Source: Nonomuraea roseoviolacea subsp. carminata (GTDB taxonomy: Bacteria > Actinomycetota > Actinomycetes > Streptosporangiales > Streptosporangiaceae). Taken from it: DNA of 64,000 bases. Both the position numbers and the translations under genes were made by a program. This document shows positions 44,234 to 53,757 of the stretch, in pieces. The notes under the pieces are model-generated. The model was not told the DNA's origin, searched no databases, and saw only the letters and a program-made list of their open reading frames with translations. Where the stretch lies: NCBI RefSeq assembly GCF_024172185.1, contig NZ_JAMZEC010000001.1, forward strand, positions 6,913,001 to 6,977,000, in the 5' to 3' direction. How positions within the stretch are numbered: the first letter of the stretch is position 1; every line of letters starts with the position of its first letter.

Positions 44234-45965
44234 GCCGCTCCGAGGAGTCCGGCAGGAGGTCCTCGGGGACGTCCACCGGACAGGCGCGCAACTCCTCGCC
44301 GAGGGCCTTGGCCTGCGGATCCATGCGGGGGCTGGCGGCCACGCCGCGGCCCAGCAGGCCGTGGACGACGAAGTTCAGGGCGCGCAGGTTGGGCAGGTCG
44401 TGGCGGTCGATGCGGTACGGGGCCAGCTCGGGCAGCAGCTCCTTCAGCCGGTCCACGGTGAGGGTGGCGGAGAGCCAGGCGTGCCGTTCGGGGGTGCCGA
44501 CCCAGACGCCCAGGTTGGCGTTGCCGCCCTTGTCGCCCGAACGGGCTCCCATGATGCGACCCAGGGGGATCCGCCGCATCCGCGTGACCGGCATCTCCTC
44601 TCGCCGGCCCGGCGCCAGGGGGGCCTCGGCTGGTGCAGGGCCGTTCGCCTCCTTCCCCACGGGAGCTGGTGCGGGGTCTTGTGAGTCCTGCGGGAGGGGG
44701 CGGCCGTCGAGGTGGACGGTCCAGGGGACCTCGGCCGCCGGGACCAGGACCGGCCAGTAGATCCCGTACGGCGACGCGTCCCCCGGGGGCGTCAGCGCGT
44801 GGAAGCCCGGATAGCCCGCCAGCCCCGTCTCCACCACCGCGGAGGAGAAGACGCGGCCCGCCGTGCGCCGGTCACGGTCCATGACGGTGATCCGCAGCAG
44901 CCCCCGGTCCGTGAGCGTGACGTCCACCTGGTCGAACGACTCCCGCGGCACCCGCGCCCAGATCGCCTCCTCCGCGACCCGCGCCTTGTCCGCCACGTCC
45001 AGGCCCGTCAGCACGAGCGTCATCGTGTTGCGGTAGCCGGCCGGGACGGTCACCGCGACCTTGAGCGTGTCCGGCGGCGGCTCCCCGCGCGTCCCCGTAA
45101 TCCGCACCCGGTCAGGACCGTCGTCCGACAGCGTGACGGTGTCGAAGCGCGCCACCACGTCCGGGCCGGGATAGCGCGGTCCGGCGATCTCGTACACGAG
45201 CTGCGCCGTGACCGTCCCCACCGAGACGAGGCCGCCCGTGCCGGGGTGCTTGGTGATGACCGACGAGCCGTCGGCGTGCAGCTCGGCGATCGGGAAGCCG
45301 CAGTGCGCGAGGTCCGGGACGTCCTGGAAGAACGCGTAGTTGCCGCCCGTCGCCTGGCAGCCGCACTCGATGACGTGGCCCGCGACCACCGACCCGGCCA
45401 GGGCGTCCAGGTCGTCCGGGCCCCAGCCGTAGCGCCACATGCCCGGGCCCGTCACCAGGGCGGCGTCCGTGACGCGGCCCGTCACCACGACGTCGGCCCC
45501 CGCGGCGAGCGCCCGGGCGATGGGCCGCCCGCCGAGGTAGGCGTTGGCGGTCAGCGGCTCGGCGTCGAGCCGTTCGCCGGTGTCGGCGTTGACCAGGTCG
45601 AGCGGCCGTCCCATGAGGTCGTCGCCGGTGACGTGCGCGACGGCGGGGGACAGGCCGAGCCGGGCGGCCAGCTCGTGGACGGCCTCGGCGCAGCCCGCCG
45701 GGTCGAGGCCGCCCGCGTTCGTGACGATCTTGATGCCGCGGTCGAGACAGGGGCCGAGCACGTCCTCGAGCTGCCTGAGGAACGTCGGCGCGTAGCCGGG
45801 ACGGCCCTTGAGGCGGTTGCCGGCCAGGATGAGCATGGTCAGCTCCGCCAGCCAGTCGCCGGTGAGCACGTCGACGGGACCGCCCTCGACCATCTCGCGG
45901 GCGGCCGAGAGCCGGTCGCCGTAGAAGCCGCTGCAGTTCGCGATGCGGAGCGCCGTCACAGTCAC
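44226..45965 (-). CDS. AtuA-like protein (DUF1446 + C-terminal domain)
   Basis: 579 residues. The DUF1446 domain (about 1-440) has IANCSGFYGDRLSAA, VDVLTGDWLAELTMLIL, IVTNAGGLDP and GRVTDAALVTGP. A C-terminal AtuA-type domain (about 465-570) has RIMGARSGDKGGNANLGVWV. AtuA is required for acyclic terpene (citronellol/geraniol) utilisation in Pseudomonas, but its reaction is unknown. Here it is the last gene of an operon with an acyl-CoA carboxylase and an enoyl-CoA hydratase, 22 bp after the hydratase stop. Confidence 0.87.
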   Translation of the reverse strand: MTVTALRIANCSGFYGDRLSAAREMVEGGPVDVLTGDWLAELTMLILAGNRLKGRPGYAPTFLRQLEDVLGPCLDRGIKIVTNAGGLDPAGCAEAVHELAARLGLSPAVAHVTGDDLMGRPLDLVNADTGERLDAEPLTANAYLGGRPIARALAAGADVVVTGRVTDAALVTGPGMWRYGWGPDDLDALAGSVVAGHVIECGCQATGGNYAFFQDVPDLAHCGFPIAELHADGSSVITKHPGTGGLVSVGTVTAQLVYEIAGPRYPGPDVVARFDTVTLSDDGPDRVRITGTRGEPPPDTLKVAVTVPAGYRNTMTLVLTGLDVADKARVAEEAIWARVPRESFDQVDVTLTDRGLLRITVMDRDRRTAGRVFSSAVVETGLAGYPGFHALTPPGDASPYGIYWPVLVPAAEVPWTVHLDGRPLPQDSQDPAPAPVGKEANGPAPAEAPLAPGRREEMPVTRMRRIPLGRIMGARSGDKGGNANLGVWVGTPERHAWLSATLTVDRLKELLPELAPYRIDRHDLPNLRALNFVVHGLLGRGVAASPRMDPQAKALGEELRACPVDVPEDLLPDSSERPS

Positions 45966-45987
45966 ACCTCCGGCGGCGCGGTGACCG

Positions 45988-46833
45988 TCATGACGGCTTC
46001 TCCCCGGAGGACTCAGCCGGCTTGACCGACTCGTCCGGCTTCTCCTCGCCCGGCGCGGCCGGGACCCAGGACGGCGGGCGCTTGGCCATGAACGCGGCGA
46101 TCCCCTCCTGCCCCTCCCGGGACGTGAAGCGCTGCGCCGACAGCGCGGTCATCCGCCGCAGCCCCTCCTCGAACGGCATGGCCGGCACCTCGCGCACCAG
46201 CCGCTTGGTGATCGCCAGCGCCTCCGGCCCGCCCTTGACGAGCATGTCCGCGTAGTGGGCGACCGCCGCGTCCAGCTCCTCCGCCGGCACGGCGCGCGAC
46301 AGCAGCCCGATCTCCACCGCCCTGGCGGCGTCGAACACCTCGCCGGTCATCAGGTACTCGGCCGCCGCCCGGGGATTCAGCCGGCGCAGCACCGGTACGG
46401 AGATCATCGCCGGCACCACGCCGAGCCGTACCTCGCTGAACGCGAAGGACGCCGTCAGCGGCGCGACCGCGAAGTCGCAGGCCGCCACCAGGCCGAGGCC
46501 GCCGGCCCGGGCGGTGCCGTTGAGCCGGCAGATGACCGGCTTCGGGCTCTCCCAGAGCAGCGCCATGATCTCCGGGAACGACGCCGTCACCGGCGCGTCG
46601 GCGGCGCCCGAGGCGGGCTCGATCCGCTGCTCCTTCAGGTCGGCGCCCGAGCAGAAGACCGGGCCGGTGCCGGTCAGCACGATCACCCGTGCCTCCGGCT
46701 CGGCCAGCGCCCAGGTCAGCCGTTCCTCCAGGTCGCCGAGCAGCCGCACGGACAGCGCGTTGCGGTTCGGCGGCGAGTCGAGGGTGATCGTGGCCACTCC
46801 GCCGGCGAGCTCCCTGTGGACCAGGCGCGTCAT
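45988..46833 (-). CDS. Enoyl-CoA hydratase/isomerase family protein
   Basis: 281 residues with a crotonase fold: the first oxyanion segment is VFCSGADLKEQR and the second is LNGTARAGGLGLVAACDFAVA, with FAFSEVRLGVVPAMISVPVL following. In this operon it should hydrate the carboxylated glutaconyl-CoA product (3-methylglutaconyl-CoA or its isohexenyl analogue, as AtuE/LiuC do). It carries a charged, Pro-rich C-terminal tail. It overlaps the carboxylase alpha gene by four bases (ATGA). Confidence 0.9.
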   Translation of the reverse strand: MTRLVHRELAGGVATITLDSPPNRNALSVRLLGDLEERLTWALAEPEARVIVLTGTGPVFCSGADLKEQRIEPASGAADAPVTASFPEIMALLWESPKPVICRLNGTARAGGLGLVAACDFAVAPLTASFAFSEVRLGVVPAMISVPVLRRLNPRAAAEYLMTGEVFDAARAVEIGLLSRAVPAEELDAAVAHYADMLVKGGPEALAITKRLVREVPAMPFEEGLRRMTALSAQRFTSREGQEGIAAFMAKRPPSWVPAAPGEEKPDESVKPAESSGEKPS

Positions 46834-48743
46834 GTGTTCTCCTCGTCGATGATCGCCAGCACCGCCCCGGCCTCGACCTGGTCGCCCGTGCCCACGCGCA
46901 GCGCGGACACGATCCCGGCGGCGGGCGCGGTGATCCGATGCTCCATCTTCATGGCTTCCAGCACCAGGACGGCCTGTCCCTTGCCCACGCGCTGCCCTTC
47001 CTTGACCTCCACGCGAAGGACGCCGCCCGGCATGGGCGCGAGCAGCGAGCCGGGGGCGGCCCGCTCGACCGGCTCCGGCAGGCGCGCGAGCGGCGTCAGC
47101 TCGGCGTGGACGCCGCCCGAGTCGACGTAGACCCTGCCGCCGTGGCGGGCGACCTGGAACGCCCGCCGCACGCCGTCCGCCTCCAGCACCACCAGCTCCG
47201 GCTCGGCGGACACCACGGCGACGCCGTCCGGCAGCGGGTCGTAGACCGTCTCGGCCTCCTCGAAGCGGGCGGTCCGCGGCTGCGAGCGGACGTTGCGCCA
47301 GCCGCCGGGAAGGCTCGCGAGGACGCGGGCGTCGCGGCGGTTGGCGGCGGCCCCGGCCAGGGCGGCGGCGAGCACGGCGAGCGGCGGCGGCCCCGGCGGG
47401 TCCGCGGGCAGCAGCGTGCCGCGGTGCTCGTCGAGGAAGCCGATGTGCGTGTCACCGGCGCGGAACGCGGGATGGTCGAGGACGGCGACCAGCAGGTCGC
47501 GGTTCGTGGTGACGCCGTGCAGCCGGGCCCGGCGCAGCGCCGCCGCCAGCTTCCGGACCGCCTCGCCGCGCGTGGCGCCGTGCGCGATCACCTTGGCGAG
47601 CATCGCGTCGTAGTACGGCGGCACCACGGAGCCCGGCTCCACCCCGGAGTCCACGCGGACGCCGTGCCCCGGGATCTCGACGTGCGCCAGGACGCCCGTC
47701 TGCGGCAGGTGGTCGCGGTCCTCGGCGTACAGGCGGGCCTCGACGGCGTGGCCGCGCGGCCCCGGCGGCGACTCCGGCAGCGCGGAGCCCTCGGCGATCT
47801 CGATCTGGAGCCGCACCAGGTCCACCCCGTACACCAGCTCGGTCACCGGGTGCTCCACCTGGAGCCGGGTGTTCATCTCCAGGAACGCCACCCGCTCGCC
47901 CTTGACCAGGAACTCCACGGTGCCCGCGCCCACGTAGCCGATCGCCCGGGCCGCGCGGACCGCCGCCGCGCGCAGGCTCTCGCGCACGCCGTCGCCGATC
48001 CCCGGCGACGGGCACTCCTCGACGACCTTCTGGTGGCGGCGCTGGATGCTGCACTCGCGCTCGCCGAGCGCCCACACCGTGCCGTGCGTGTCGGCGAGGA
48101 CCTGCACCTCGACGTGCCGGGCGCCCTCCAGCAGCGGCTCCACGAACACCGTGCCGTCGCCGAACGCCGCCTCGGCCTCCCGCCGCGCCGACTCCACCTG
48201 CGCGGCGAGGTCGGCGGGGGAGCGCACCACGCGCATCCCGCGCCCGCCGCCCCCCGCCGACGCCTTCACCAGCAGCGGGTACGCCGGCTTCCCGTCGTCC
48301 TCTCCCGGTACGGCTCCTAGCGGGAGATCCGCGCCGGCCGTCCACGAAGGCAGGACCGGGACTCCCGCCTCCGCCATCAGCCGCTTGGCCGTCACCTTCG
48401 ACCCCATCGCGGCGACCGCCTCCGGCGGCGGCCCCACCCACACGAGCCCCGCCTCCAGCACCGCCCGCGCGAAGTCCGCGCTCTCCGACAGGAACCCGTA
48501 GCCCGGGTGGACCGCGTCGGCCCCCGAGGCCCGGCACGCCGCCACGATCCGGTCGATCGCCAGGTACGTGTCCGCCGGGCGCGTGCCGGGCAGGCGTACC
48601 GCGGCGTCGGCCTCGGCCACGTGCGGCGCGCGGGCGTCGGCGTCGGAGAACACCGCGACGGTCTCCACGCCGAGCTCACGGCAGGTCCGGAAGACGCGGC
48701 GGGCGATCTCGCCCCGGTTGGCCACCAGCAGACGGGTGATCAC
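46830..48743 (-). CDS. Acyl-CoA carboxylase alpha subunit (biotin carboxylase + BCCP), second locus
   Basis: 637 residues from a GTG that overlaps the beta-subunit stop (GTGA). Biotin carboxylase motifs: LLVANRGEIARRVFRTCREL, GGGGRGMRVV, LGERECSIQRRHQKVVEE and EMNTRLQVEHPVTELVYG. The biotinyl domain has EAMKMEHR with the Lys near residue 599. It is shorter than the alpha subunit of the leucine operon and lacks its Gly/Pro/His linker repeats. The likely partner is the beta subunit encoded just before. Confidence 0.92.
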   Translation of the reverse strand: MITRLLVANRGEIARRVFRTCRELGVETVAVFSDADARAPHVAEADAAVRLPGTRPADTYLAIDRIVAACRASGADAVHPGYGFLSESADFARAVLEAGLVWVGPPPEAVAAMGSKVTAKRLMAEAGVPVLPSWTAGADLPLGAVPGEDDGKPAYPLLVKASAGGGGRGMRVVRSPADLAAQVESARREAEAAFGDGTVFVEPLLEGARHVEVQVLADTHGTVWALGERECSIQRRHQKVVEECPSPGIGDGVRESLRAAAVRAARAIGYVGAGTVEFLVKGERVAFLEMNTRLQVEHPVTELVYGVDLVRLQIEIAEGSALPESPPGPRGHAVEARLYAEDRDHLPQTGVLAHVEIPGHGVRVDSGVEPGSVVPPYYDAMLAKVIAHGATRGEAVRKLAAALRRARLHGVTTNRDLLVAVLDHPAFRAGDTHIGFLDEHRGTLLPADPPGPPPLAVLAAALAGAAANRRDARVLASLPGGWRNVRSQPRTARFEEAETVYDPLPDGVAVVSAEPELVVLEADGVRRAFQVARHGGRVYVDSGGVHAELTPLARLPEPVERAAPGSLLAPMPGGVLRVEVKEGQRVGKGQAVLVLEAMKMEHRITAPAAGIVSALRVGTGDQVEAGAVLAIIDEENT

Positions 48744-50332
48744 GGCCGGAACACCCCGTATCCCGCCGCCTCGGGCACCGGCGCGCTGTTGACCGCCGAC
48801 AGGCACAGCCCGAGCACGGTCCGGGTGTCGCGCGGGTCGATCACCCCGTCGTCGTACAGCCGCCCGGACAGGAAGAACGGCAGCGACTCCGCCTCCACCT
48901 GCGCCTCCACCATGGCTCGCATCGCCGCGTCGGCCTCCTCGTCGTACACCTGCCCGCGCGCCTCGGCGGAGGCGCGGCCGACGATCGACAGCACCCCGGC
49001 GAGCTGCGCGGGCCCCATGACCGCGGACTTGGCGCTGGGCCAGGCGAACAGGAACCTCGGGTCGTAGGCCCGGCCGCACATGCCGTAGTTGCCCGCGCCG
49101 TACGAGGCGCCCATGACCACGGTCAGGTGCGGCACGGTCGAGTTGGACACCGCGTTGATCATCATGGCGCCGTGCTTGATGATGCCGCGCTGCTCGTACT
49201 CCTTGCCGACCATGTAGCCCGTGGTGTTCTGCAGGAACAGCAGCGGGGTGCGCGTCTGGTCGGCGAGCTGGATGAACTGGGCCGCCTTCTGCGACTCCTC
49301 GCTGAACAGCACGCCCCGGGCGTTGGCCAGGACGCCGAGGGGGTAGCCGTGCAGCCGCGCCCACCCGGTGACCAGCGACGCGCCGTACAGCGGCTTGAAC
49401 TCGTCGAACTCGCTGCCGTCCACGATCCGCGCGATCACCTCGCGCGGGTCGAACGGGACGCGCAGGTCGTCCGGGACGAGGCCGAGCAGCTCCTCGGCGG
49501 GAAGGGCGGGCTCGCGCACCGGCGCGAGCGGCCGGGCGCCGAGCTTGCGCCAGCCGAGCGAGCGGACGATCCGCCGCCCGAGCCGCAGCGCGTCGTGCTC
49601 GTCGGCGGCGAGGTGGTCGGCCAGGCCGCTGACGCGCGCGTGCATCTCGGCGCCGCCGAGCGACTCGTCGTCGGACTCCTCGCCGGTCGCCATCTTGACC
49701 AGCGGCGGACCGCCGAGGAACACCTTCGCCCGGTCGCGCACCATCACCACGTGGTCGCTCAGCCCGGGCACGTAGGCGCCGCCGGCGGTCGAGTTGCCGA
49801 AGACCAGCGCGATCGTCGGGATGCCGGCCGCCGACAGCCGCGTCAGGTCGCGGAAGACCTGACCGCCCGGGATGAAGATCTCCTTCTGTGTCGGCAGGTC
49901 CGCGCCGCCGCTCTCCACGAGATTGACGTACGGCAGGCGGTTCTTCAGCGCGATGTCGGAGGCACGCAGGGTCTTGCGGAGCGTCCACGGGTTGGAGGCG
50001 CCGCCCCGCACCGTGGGGTCGCTGGCGCAGACCACGCACTCCACGCCCTCGATCACCCCGATGCCCGTCACGACGCTCGCGCCGACGTGGAAGTCGCTGC
50101 CCCAGGCGGCCAGCGGCGACAGCTCCAGGAACGGGGAGTCGGGGTCGAGCAGCAGCTCGATCCGCTCGCGGGCGAGCAGCTTGCCGCGGGCGCGGTGCCG
50201 CTCGCGGTACTTCTCGCCGCCGCCCGCCACCGCCTTGGCGTGCTCGGCGTCCAGCTCGGCCAGCTTGGCCAGCATCGCCGCGCGCCGCCGCGTGTACTCG
50301 GGGTCGCCGGTGTCGAGCCTGCTCCCGATCAC
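48740..50332 (-). CDS. Acyl-CoA carboxylase beta subunit, second locus
   Basis: 530 residues from a GTG overlapping the TetR stop (GTGA). It has the carboxyltransferase fold, with SDPTVRGGASNPWTLRK, NLVESGGADLPTQKE, GNSTAGGAYVPGLSDH and FLQNTTGYMVGKEYE. Residues that are TYYPITVKKH and LPKQDEVFPD in the leucine-operon subunit are replaced here, so the substrate may differ, for example geranyl-CoA or another branched enoyl-CoA. This is an inference from motif differences. Confidence 0.9.
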   Translation of the reverse strand: MIGSRLDTGDPEYTRRRAAMLAKLAELDAEHAKAVAGGGEKYRERHRARGKLLARERIELLLDPDSPFLELSPLAAWGSDFHVGASVVTGIGVIEGVECVVCASDPTVRGGASNPWTLRKTLRASDIALKNRLPYVNLVESGGADLPTQKEIFIPGGQVFRDLTRLSAAGIPTIALVFGNSTAGGAYVPGLSDHVVMVRDRAKVFLGGPPLVKMATGEESDDESLGGAEMHARVSGLADHLAADEHDALRLGRRIVRSLGWRKLGARPLAPVREPALPAEELLGLVPDDLRVPFDPREVIARIVDGSEFDEFKPLYGASLVTGWARLHGYPLGVLANARGVLFSEESQKAAQFIQLADQTRTPLLFLQNTTGYMVGKEYEQRGIIKHGAMMINAVSNSTVPHLTVVMGASYGAGNYGMCGRAYDPRFLFAWPSAKSAVMGPAQLAGVLSIVGRASAEARGQVYDEEADAAMRAMVEAQVEAESLPFFLSGRLYDDGVIDPRDTRTVLGLCLSAVNSAPVPEAAGYGVFRP

Positions 50333-50976
50333 ATGTCCTCCGCGGAAGTCGACGCCGGTGTCGATTCGGGTGCGGGCGTCAACCCGATGGCCCGGGCCCA
50401 CAGCCGGGTCAGCAGGTCCACGGCCGTGCGCTCGTCGGCCGGCTCGCCGAGGTCGAGCCAGACGCGGGCGAAGTGCTCGACCATGCCGCCCAGCATGATC
50501 GCGGTCAGCCGCGGGTCGAGCGCGGGGTCGGCCAGGCCCTGCTCCTGGAGGCGGCGCAACCCGTCGGCGCCGCGCCGCACGAACACCTCGCGCAGCTCCA
50601 GCAGCAGCTCGCGCAGGCCCTCCTCGGCCGCGGCCTGCTCCAGCATCCGCACCAGCCGCGAGTTGGCCGACCAGGCGCGCAGGTAGAGCCGGTTGGCGGC
50701 CTCGATCCGCGCGTACGGGTCGCCGGAGGCCGCGGGGCCCACCACGCTGGCGGCGAACATCTCGCCCACGACCGCCGTGGCCACCTCGCGGAACAGCACC
50801 TCCTTGGACGGGAAGTACGTGTAGAAGGTGCCGTGGGAGACGCCGGCCCTGGCGCACACGTCGTCGACCCGCACGGCGTCGTACCCGTGCTCGTCGAACG
50901 CCTCCCGGCCGGCCCGCACCAGCGCCTCCCTGGTGCGCCTGCCGCGGGCCGTCAGCGCGTCCGACTTGACGATCAC
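50329..50976 (-). CDS. TetR-family regulator of the second carboxylase operon
   Basis: 215 residues from a GTG. TetR N-terminus: REALVRAGREAFDEHG, VDDVCARAGVSHGTFYTYFPSKEVLF. It is the first gene of the AtuA-type operon and overlaps the carboxylase gene by four bases, so it is co-transcribed with its likely targets, as AtuR/LiuR-type repressors often are. A palindrome covers its start codon. Confidence 0.87.
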   Translation of the reverse strand: MIVKSDALTARGRRTREALVRAGREAFDEHGYDAVRVDDVCARAGVSHGTFYTYFPSKEVLFREVATAVVGEMFAASVVGPAASGDPYARIEAANRLYLRAWSANSRLVRMLEQAAAEEGLRELLLELREVFVRRGADGLRRLQEQGLADPALDPRLTAIMLGGMVEHFARVWLDLGEPADERTAVDLLTRLWARAIGLTPAPESTPASTSAEDM

Positions 50977-50981
50977 GTCAA
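50966..50981. promoter_or_regulatory. TetR autoregulatory operator
   Basis: TTGACG-ATCA-CGTCAA is a perfect 6-bp dyad with a 4-bp centre. It overlaps the GTG start of the TetR gene, where a bound dimer would block the whole operon. Confidence 0.7.
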
Positions 50982-51046
50982 CAGCGTAACCCCCGTGCCG
51001 CGCCGAGGGAAGGCGCCATCACGGAGTCCGGCGGGCCCGCACAGCG

Positions 51047-51081
51047 GAAGGCGCCCGGCCGGGAACCGGTCGGACGCCTTC
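51047..51081 (-). terminator. Terminator of the large Ser/Thr kinase gene
   Basis: GAAGGCG, a mismatch, then CCGGCCGG pair with CCGGTCGG, a mismatch, then CGCCTTC, giving a 15-bp stem with one internal mismatch and a GAA loop, 34 bp after the kinase stop. It is among the strongest hairpins in the window. Confidence 0.8.
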
Positions 51082-51114
51082 GGGTGACGCTCGGGGGACG
51101 GGCCCCTCCATGGG

Positions 51115-53757
51115 TCAGCCGCAGTGGCTCCAGCCCGACTTCCAGGTCTGCGTCTTCCAGCTGCCGCCCCAGATCACGCACTGCTTCTTCGCGCTCTGGC
51201 GCACCGGGCCCGCGTACGCGGTGAAGCTGCCCGGGTTCGCGCCGCTGGAGCCGCCCTTCACCTGGAGAATGGCGTTCATCGGGACCTTGCCCGGATACAC
51301 GTACTTCGACATGGTCGCCACGCAGTTCTGGCCCGAGCCCGCGTTGTAGAGCAGGTAGATCGTGGCGTCGCCGCCGAGCGCGTGGCTGTCGATCACCTTG
51401 TAGCCCGCCCCGCACACCTGAGCCGCCGAGTACGGGTTCGGCTTGAGCGGGGCGGCGGTGGTGGGCTTGACCGTCGGCTTCGCGGTGGTCGGCCTGGCCG
51501 TGGGCTTCACGGTGGGCTTGGCGGTGGGCTTCGCGGTCGGCTTGGCCGTGGGCTGCGCCGGAGGCTGCGAGACCTGGTCGCCGCCCGGGGTTTCGGTGGG
51601 CTCCGCGGCCGGGTCCACCATGTCGTCCGAGTGCTTCTTCGTCCTGGTGGGCTTGCTGGTGGGGGCCGGCGCGGAGGTCTTCTCCTCGTGCTTGGGCTCC
51701 TCGTGCTTCGGCGGGGCCACCGTGGCGGGGATCTGTGCCTGGGTGGCGACCGGCTGGAGGGGGCTCGGCTGCTTCTGCGCCGCCGCCGTCTCCGTCGGCT
51801 CGGGCTCCTCCAGGTCGGGCGTGGGAATCGCACCGGTCGTCGGCAGGCCCGGCTCGGGGGTGGCCTCCACATGGGGCGGCTCCACCGGCTGCCCGCCGCC
51901 CGAGCCGTCGGTGGGGCTCGCCTGGGTCTGGTTGCCCACGGCGACGACCTCGGTGGGCTTGCTCTGGGACTGCACGATGACCGCGCCGGCCACGACGAGC
52001 AGGGCCGCGGCGGCGGCGCCGGACAGGGCGAAGGTGAGGGTGCGGCGCTGCTTGGCGGCCTGCTCCGGCTGATCCTGCCCGCCCGGCTGCCCGCCGGGGC
52101 CGTTGACGCCGTGGCCGCCCTGACCGGCACGGCCGTTCCCGGGACCGCCGTGACCGCTCCGGCCGTTCGCGGGACCGCTCTGGCCGTTCGCGGGGCCGCT
52201 CTGGCCGTTCGCGGGCCCGCCGTGGGCCGCGCCACTGTGGCCGGCGGGCGGGGAGCCGTGGCCGGCGATCGCGGCGGCCAGGTGGGGGTGACCGGCCTGA
52301 CCGGTGGGGTGGCCGGGGTGGCCGGGGGCGTTCACGCCGCCCATGCCGGGGCCCATCGCGCCGGCGCCCGGCTGGCCGCCGTGCTGGCCCGGCCACGGAG
52401 CCTGCCCGCCCGGCCCCACGGGGTGGGCGCCGCCCGCGACAGGCTGCTGCCCGCCGGGGTGCTGCCCGCCTGGCTGGGGCATCCCCTGCTGGGCCGCCCC
52501 CGGGTGCTGGCCGGCGGCAGCGGCCTGCGACATGCCGGGGTGCTCGCCTGCGGCGCCCTGATGCGGCGCGCCTTGCTGGGGCATGCCCTGCTGGGCCGCG
52601 CCCGGGTGCTGCCCGGCAGCGGCGGCCTGGGACATGCCCGGGTGTCCGCCCGCGGCGGCCTGGGGCGTGCCGGGGTGCGCGCCGGCGGCAGGCCGCGCGC
52701 CGGGGTGGCCGCCCGGCTGCTGGGCCGCGTTGGGGAGATGCGCGCCCGTCTGGTGCGGGCCGGAGTGGGGCGCCGCGCCCTGCGGGCCGCCGGAAACGGG
52801 CTGACCGCCGGGCACGGGCTGACCACCCGAGACGGGCTGACCGCCGGGTATGGGCTGACCGCCCGAGACGGGCTGACCGCCCGAGACGGGCTGACCACCC
52901 GGAACCGCCTGGCCGCCCGTCACCGGCTCGATCGCCGCCTTCGGCGCGGGCTGACCCGTGAGCCGGACGATCAGCTCGTCCGCGCTCGGCCGCACCGCCG
53001 GGTCCTTGGACAGGCACAGGGCGACCAGCTCGCCGAGCGTGCCGTCCATCCCGCCGAGCTGCGGCTCCTCGTGCAGGATGCGGTTCATCACGACGGGGAT
53101 GGAGTCGGCGCCGAACGCCGGCGCGCCCGTCGCGGCGAACACCATGGTGACGCCCCACGCGAACACGTCCGCGGCCTCGGACACCACGCCGCCGCTGAGC
53201 TGCTCGGGAGCGAGGTACGAGGGCGTGCCCATGGCCATGCCGGTGGCCGTCGCCCCGGGCGAGTCGAGCGCCCGCGCGATGCCGAAGTCGATCACGACCG
53301 GCCCCTCGGGGCCCATGAGCACGTTGGCGGGCTTGAAGTCGCGGTGCAGGATCCCCGCCCGGTGGATGGCCGCCAGCGCGGTCGCCGTACTGATCGCGAG
53401 CCGCTCCAGGGCGGCCCCCCGGCGCGGCCCCTCGTTGATGACGAGCTGGCGCAGCGACGGGCCGGGCACGAACTCGCTGACGATGTACGGCCGGCTGCCC
53501 TCCAGGTCGGCGTGGAGCACCGGCGCCGTGCAGAACCGCGCCACCCGCTGCGCCACGGCGACCTCGCGCAGGAAGCGGCTGCGGGCCTCCGGGTCGGCGA
53601 CCGCGGCGTGGTGCAGGAGCTTGACCGCCACCTGCTCGCCGGAGTCGTCACGTCCCAGATAGACGACGCCCTGGCCGCCCTCGCCGAGACGGCCGAGGAG
53701 CTCGTAGGCCCCCAGCCGTCGCGGATCGTCCGCCGCCAACGGCTGGTACGGATTCAC
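51115..53757 (-). CDS. Large transmembrane Ser/Thr protein kinase with repeat-rich extracellular region
   Basis: 880 residues from a GTG. The kinase domain (about 15-270) has GRLGEGGQGVVYLGRD, VAVKLLHH, HRDFKPAN, DFGIARAL and GTPSYLAPEQ, all canonical. A cytoplasmic low-complexity Gly/Pro/Gln region (about 285-550) includes GGQPVSGGQPV repeats. One membrane helix (about 585-605, ALSGAAAAALLVVAGAVIV) leads to a Pro/Thr-rich stalk with KPTAKPT repeats and a C-terminal Cys-containing domain (about 790-880; CGAGYKVID, NCVATMSKYVY, QCVIWGGSW). The ligand of that domain is unknown. Confidence 0.92.
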   Translation of the reverse strand: MNPYQPLAADDPRRLGAYELLGRLGEGGQGVVYLGRDDSGEQVAVKLLHHAAVADPEARSRFLREVAVAQRVARFCTAPVLHADLEGSRPYIVSEFVPGPSLRQLVINEGPRRGAALERLAISTATALAAIHRAGILHRDFKPANVLMGPEGPVVIDFGIARALDSPGATATGMAMGTPSYLAPEQLSGGVVSEAADVFAWGVTMVFAATGAPAFGADSIPVVMNRILHEEPQLGGMDGTLGELVALCLSKDPAVRPSADELIVRLTGQPAPKAAIEPVTGGQAVPGGQPVSGGQPVSGGQPIPGGQPVSGGQPVPGGQPVSGGPQGAAPHSGPHQTGAHLPNAAQQPGGHPGARPAAGAHPGTPQAAAGGHPGMSQAAAAGQHPGAAQQGMPQQGAPHQGAAGEHPGMSQAAAAGQHPGAAQQGMPQPGGQHPGGQQPVAGGAHPVGPGGQAPWPGQHGGQPGAGAMGPGMGGVNAPGHPGHPTGQAGHPHLAAAIAGHGSPPAGHSGAAHGGPANGQSGPANGQSGPANGRSGHGGPGNGRAGQGGHGVNGPGGQPGGQDQPEQAAKQRRTLTFALSGAAAAALLVVAGAVIVQSQSKPTEVVAVGNQTQASPTDGSGGGQPVEPPHVEATPEPGLPTTGAIPTPDLEEPEPTETAAAQKQPSPLQPVATQAQIPATVAPPKHEEPKHEEKTSAPAPTSKPTRTKKHSDDMVDPAAEPTETPGGDQVSQPPAQPTAKPTAKPTAKPTVKPTARPTTAKPTVKPTTAAPLKPNPYSAAQVCGAGYKVIDSHALGGDATIYLLYNAGSGQNCVATMSKYVYPGKVPMNAILQVKGGSSGANPGSFTAYAGPVRQSAKKQCVIWGGSWKTQTWKSGWSHCG
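52792..52912. repeat. 18-bp repeats encoding GGQPVS units in the kinase
   Basis: Units of about 18 bp of the form GAGACGGGCTGACCGCCC repeat five to six times, encoding GGQPVS on the minus strand. Variants replace S by P and V by I. The frame is preserved. Confidence 0.75.
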
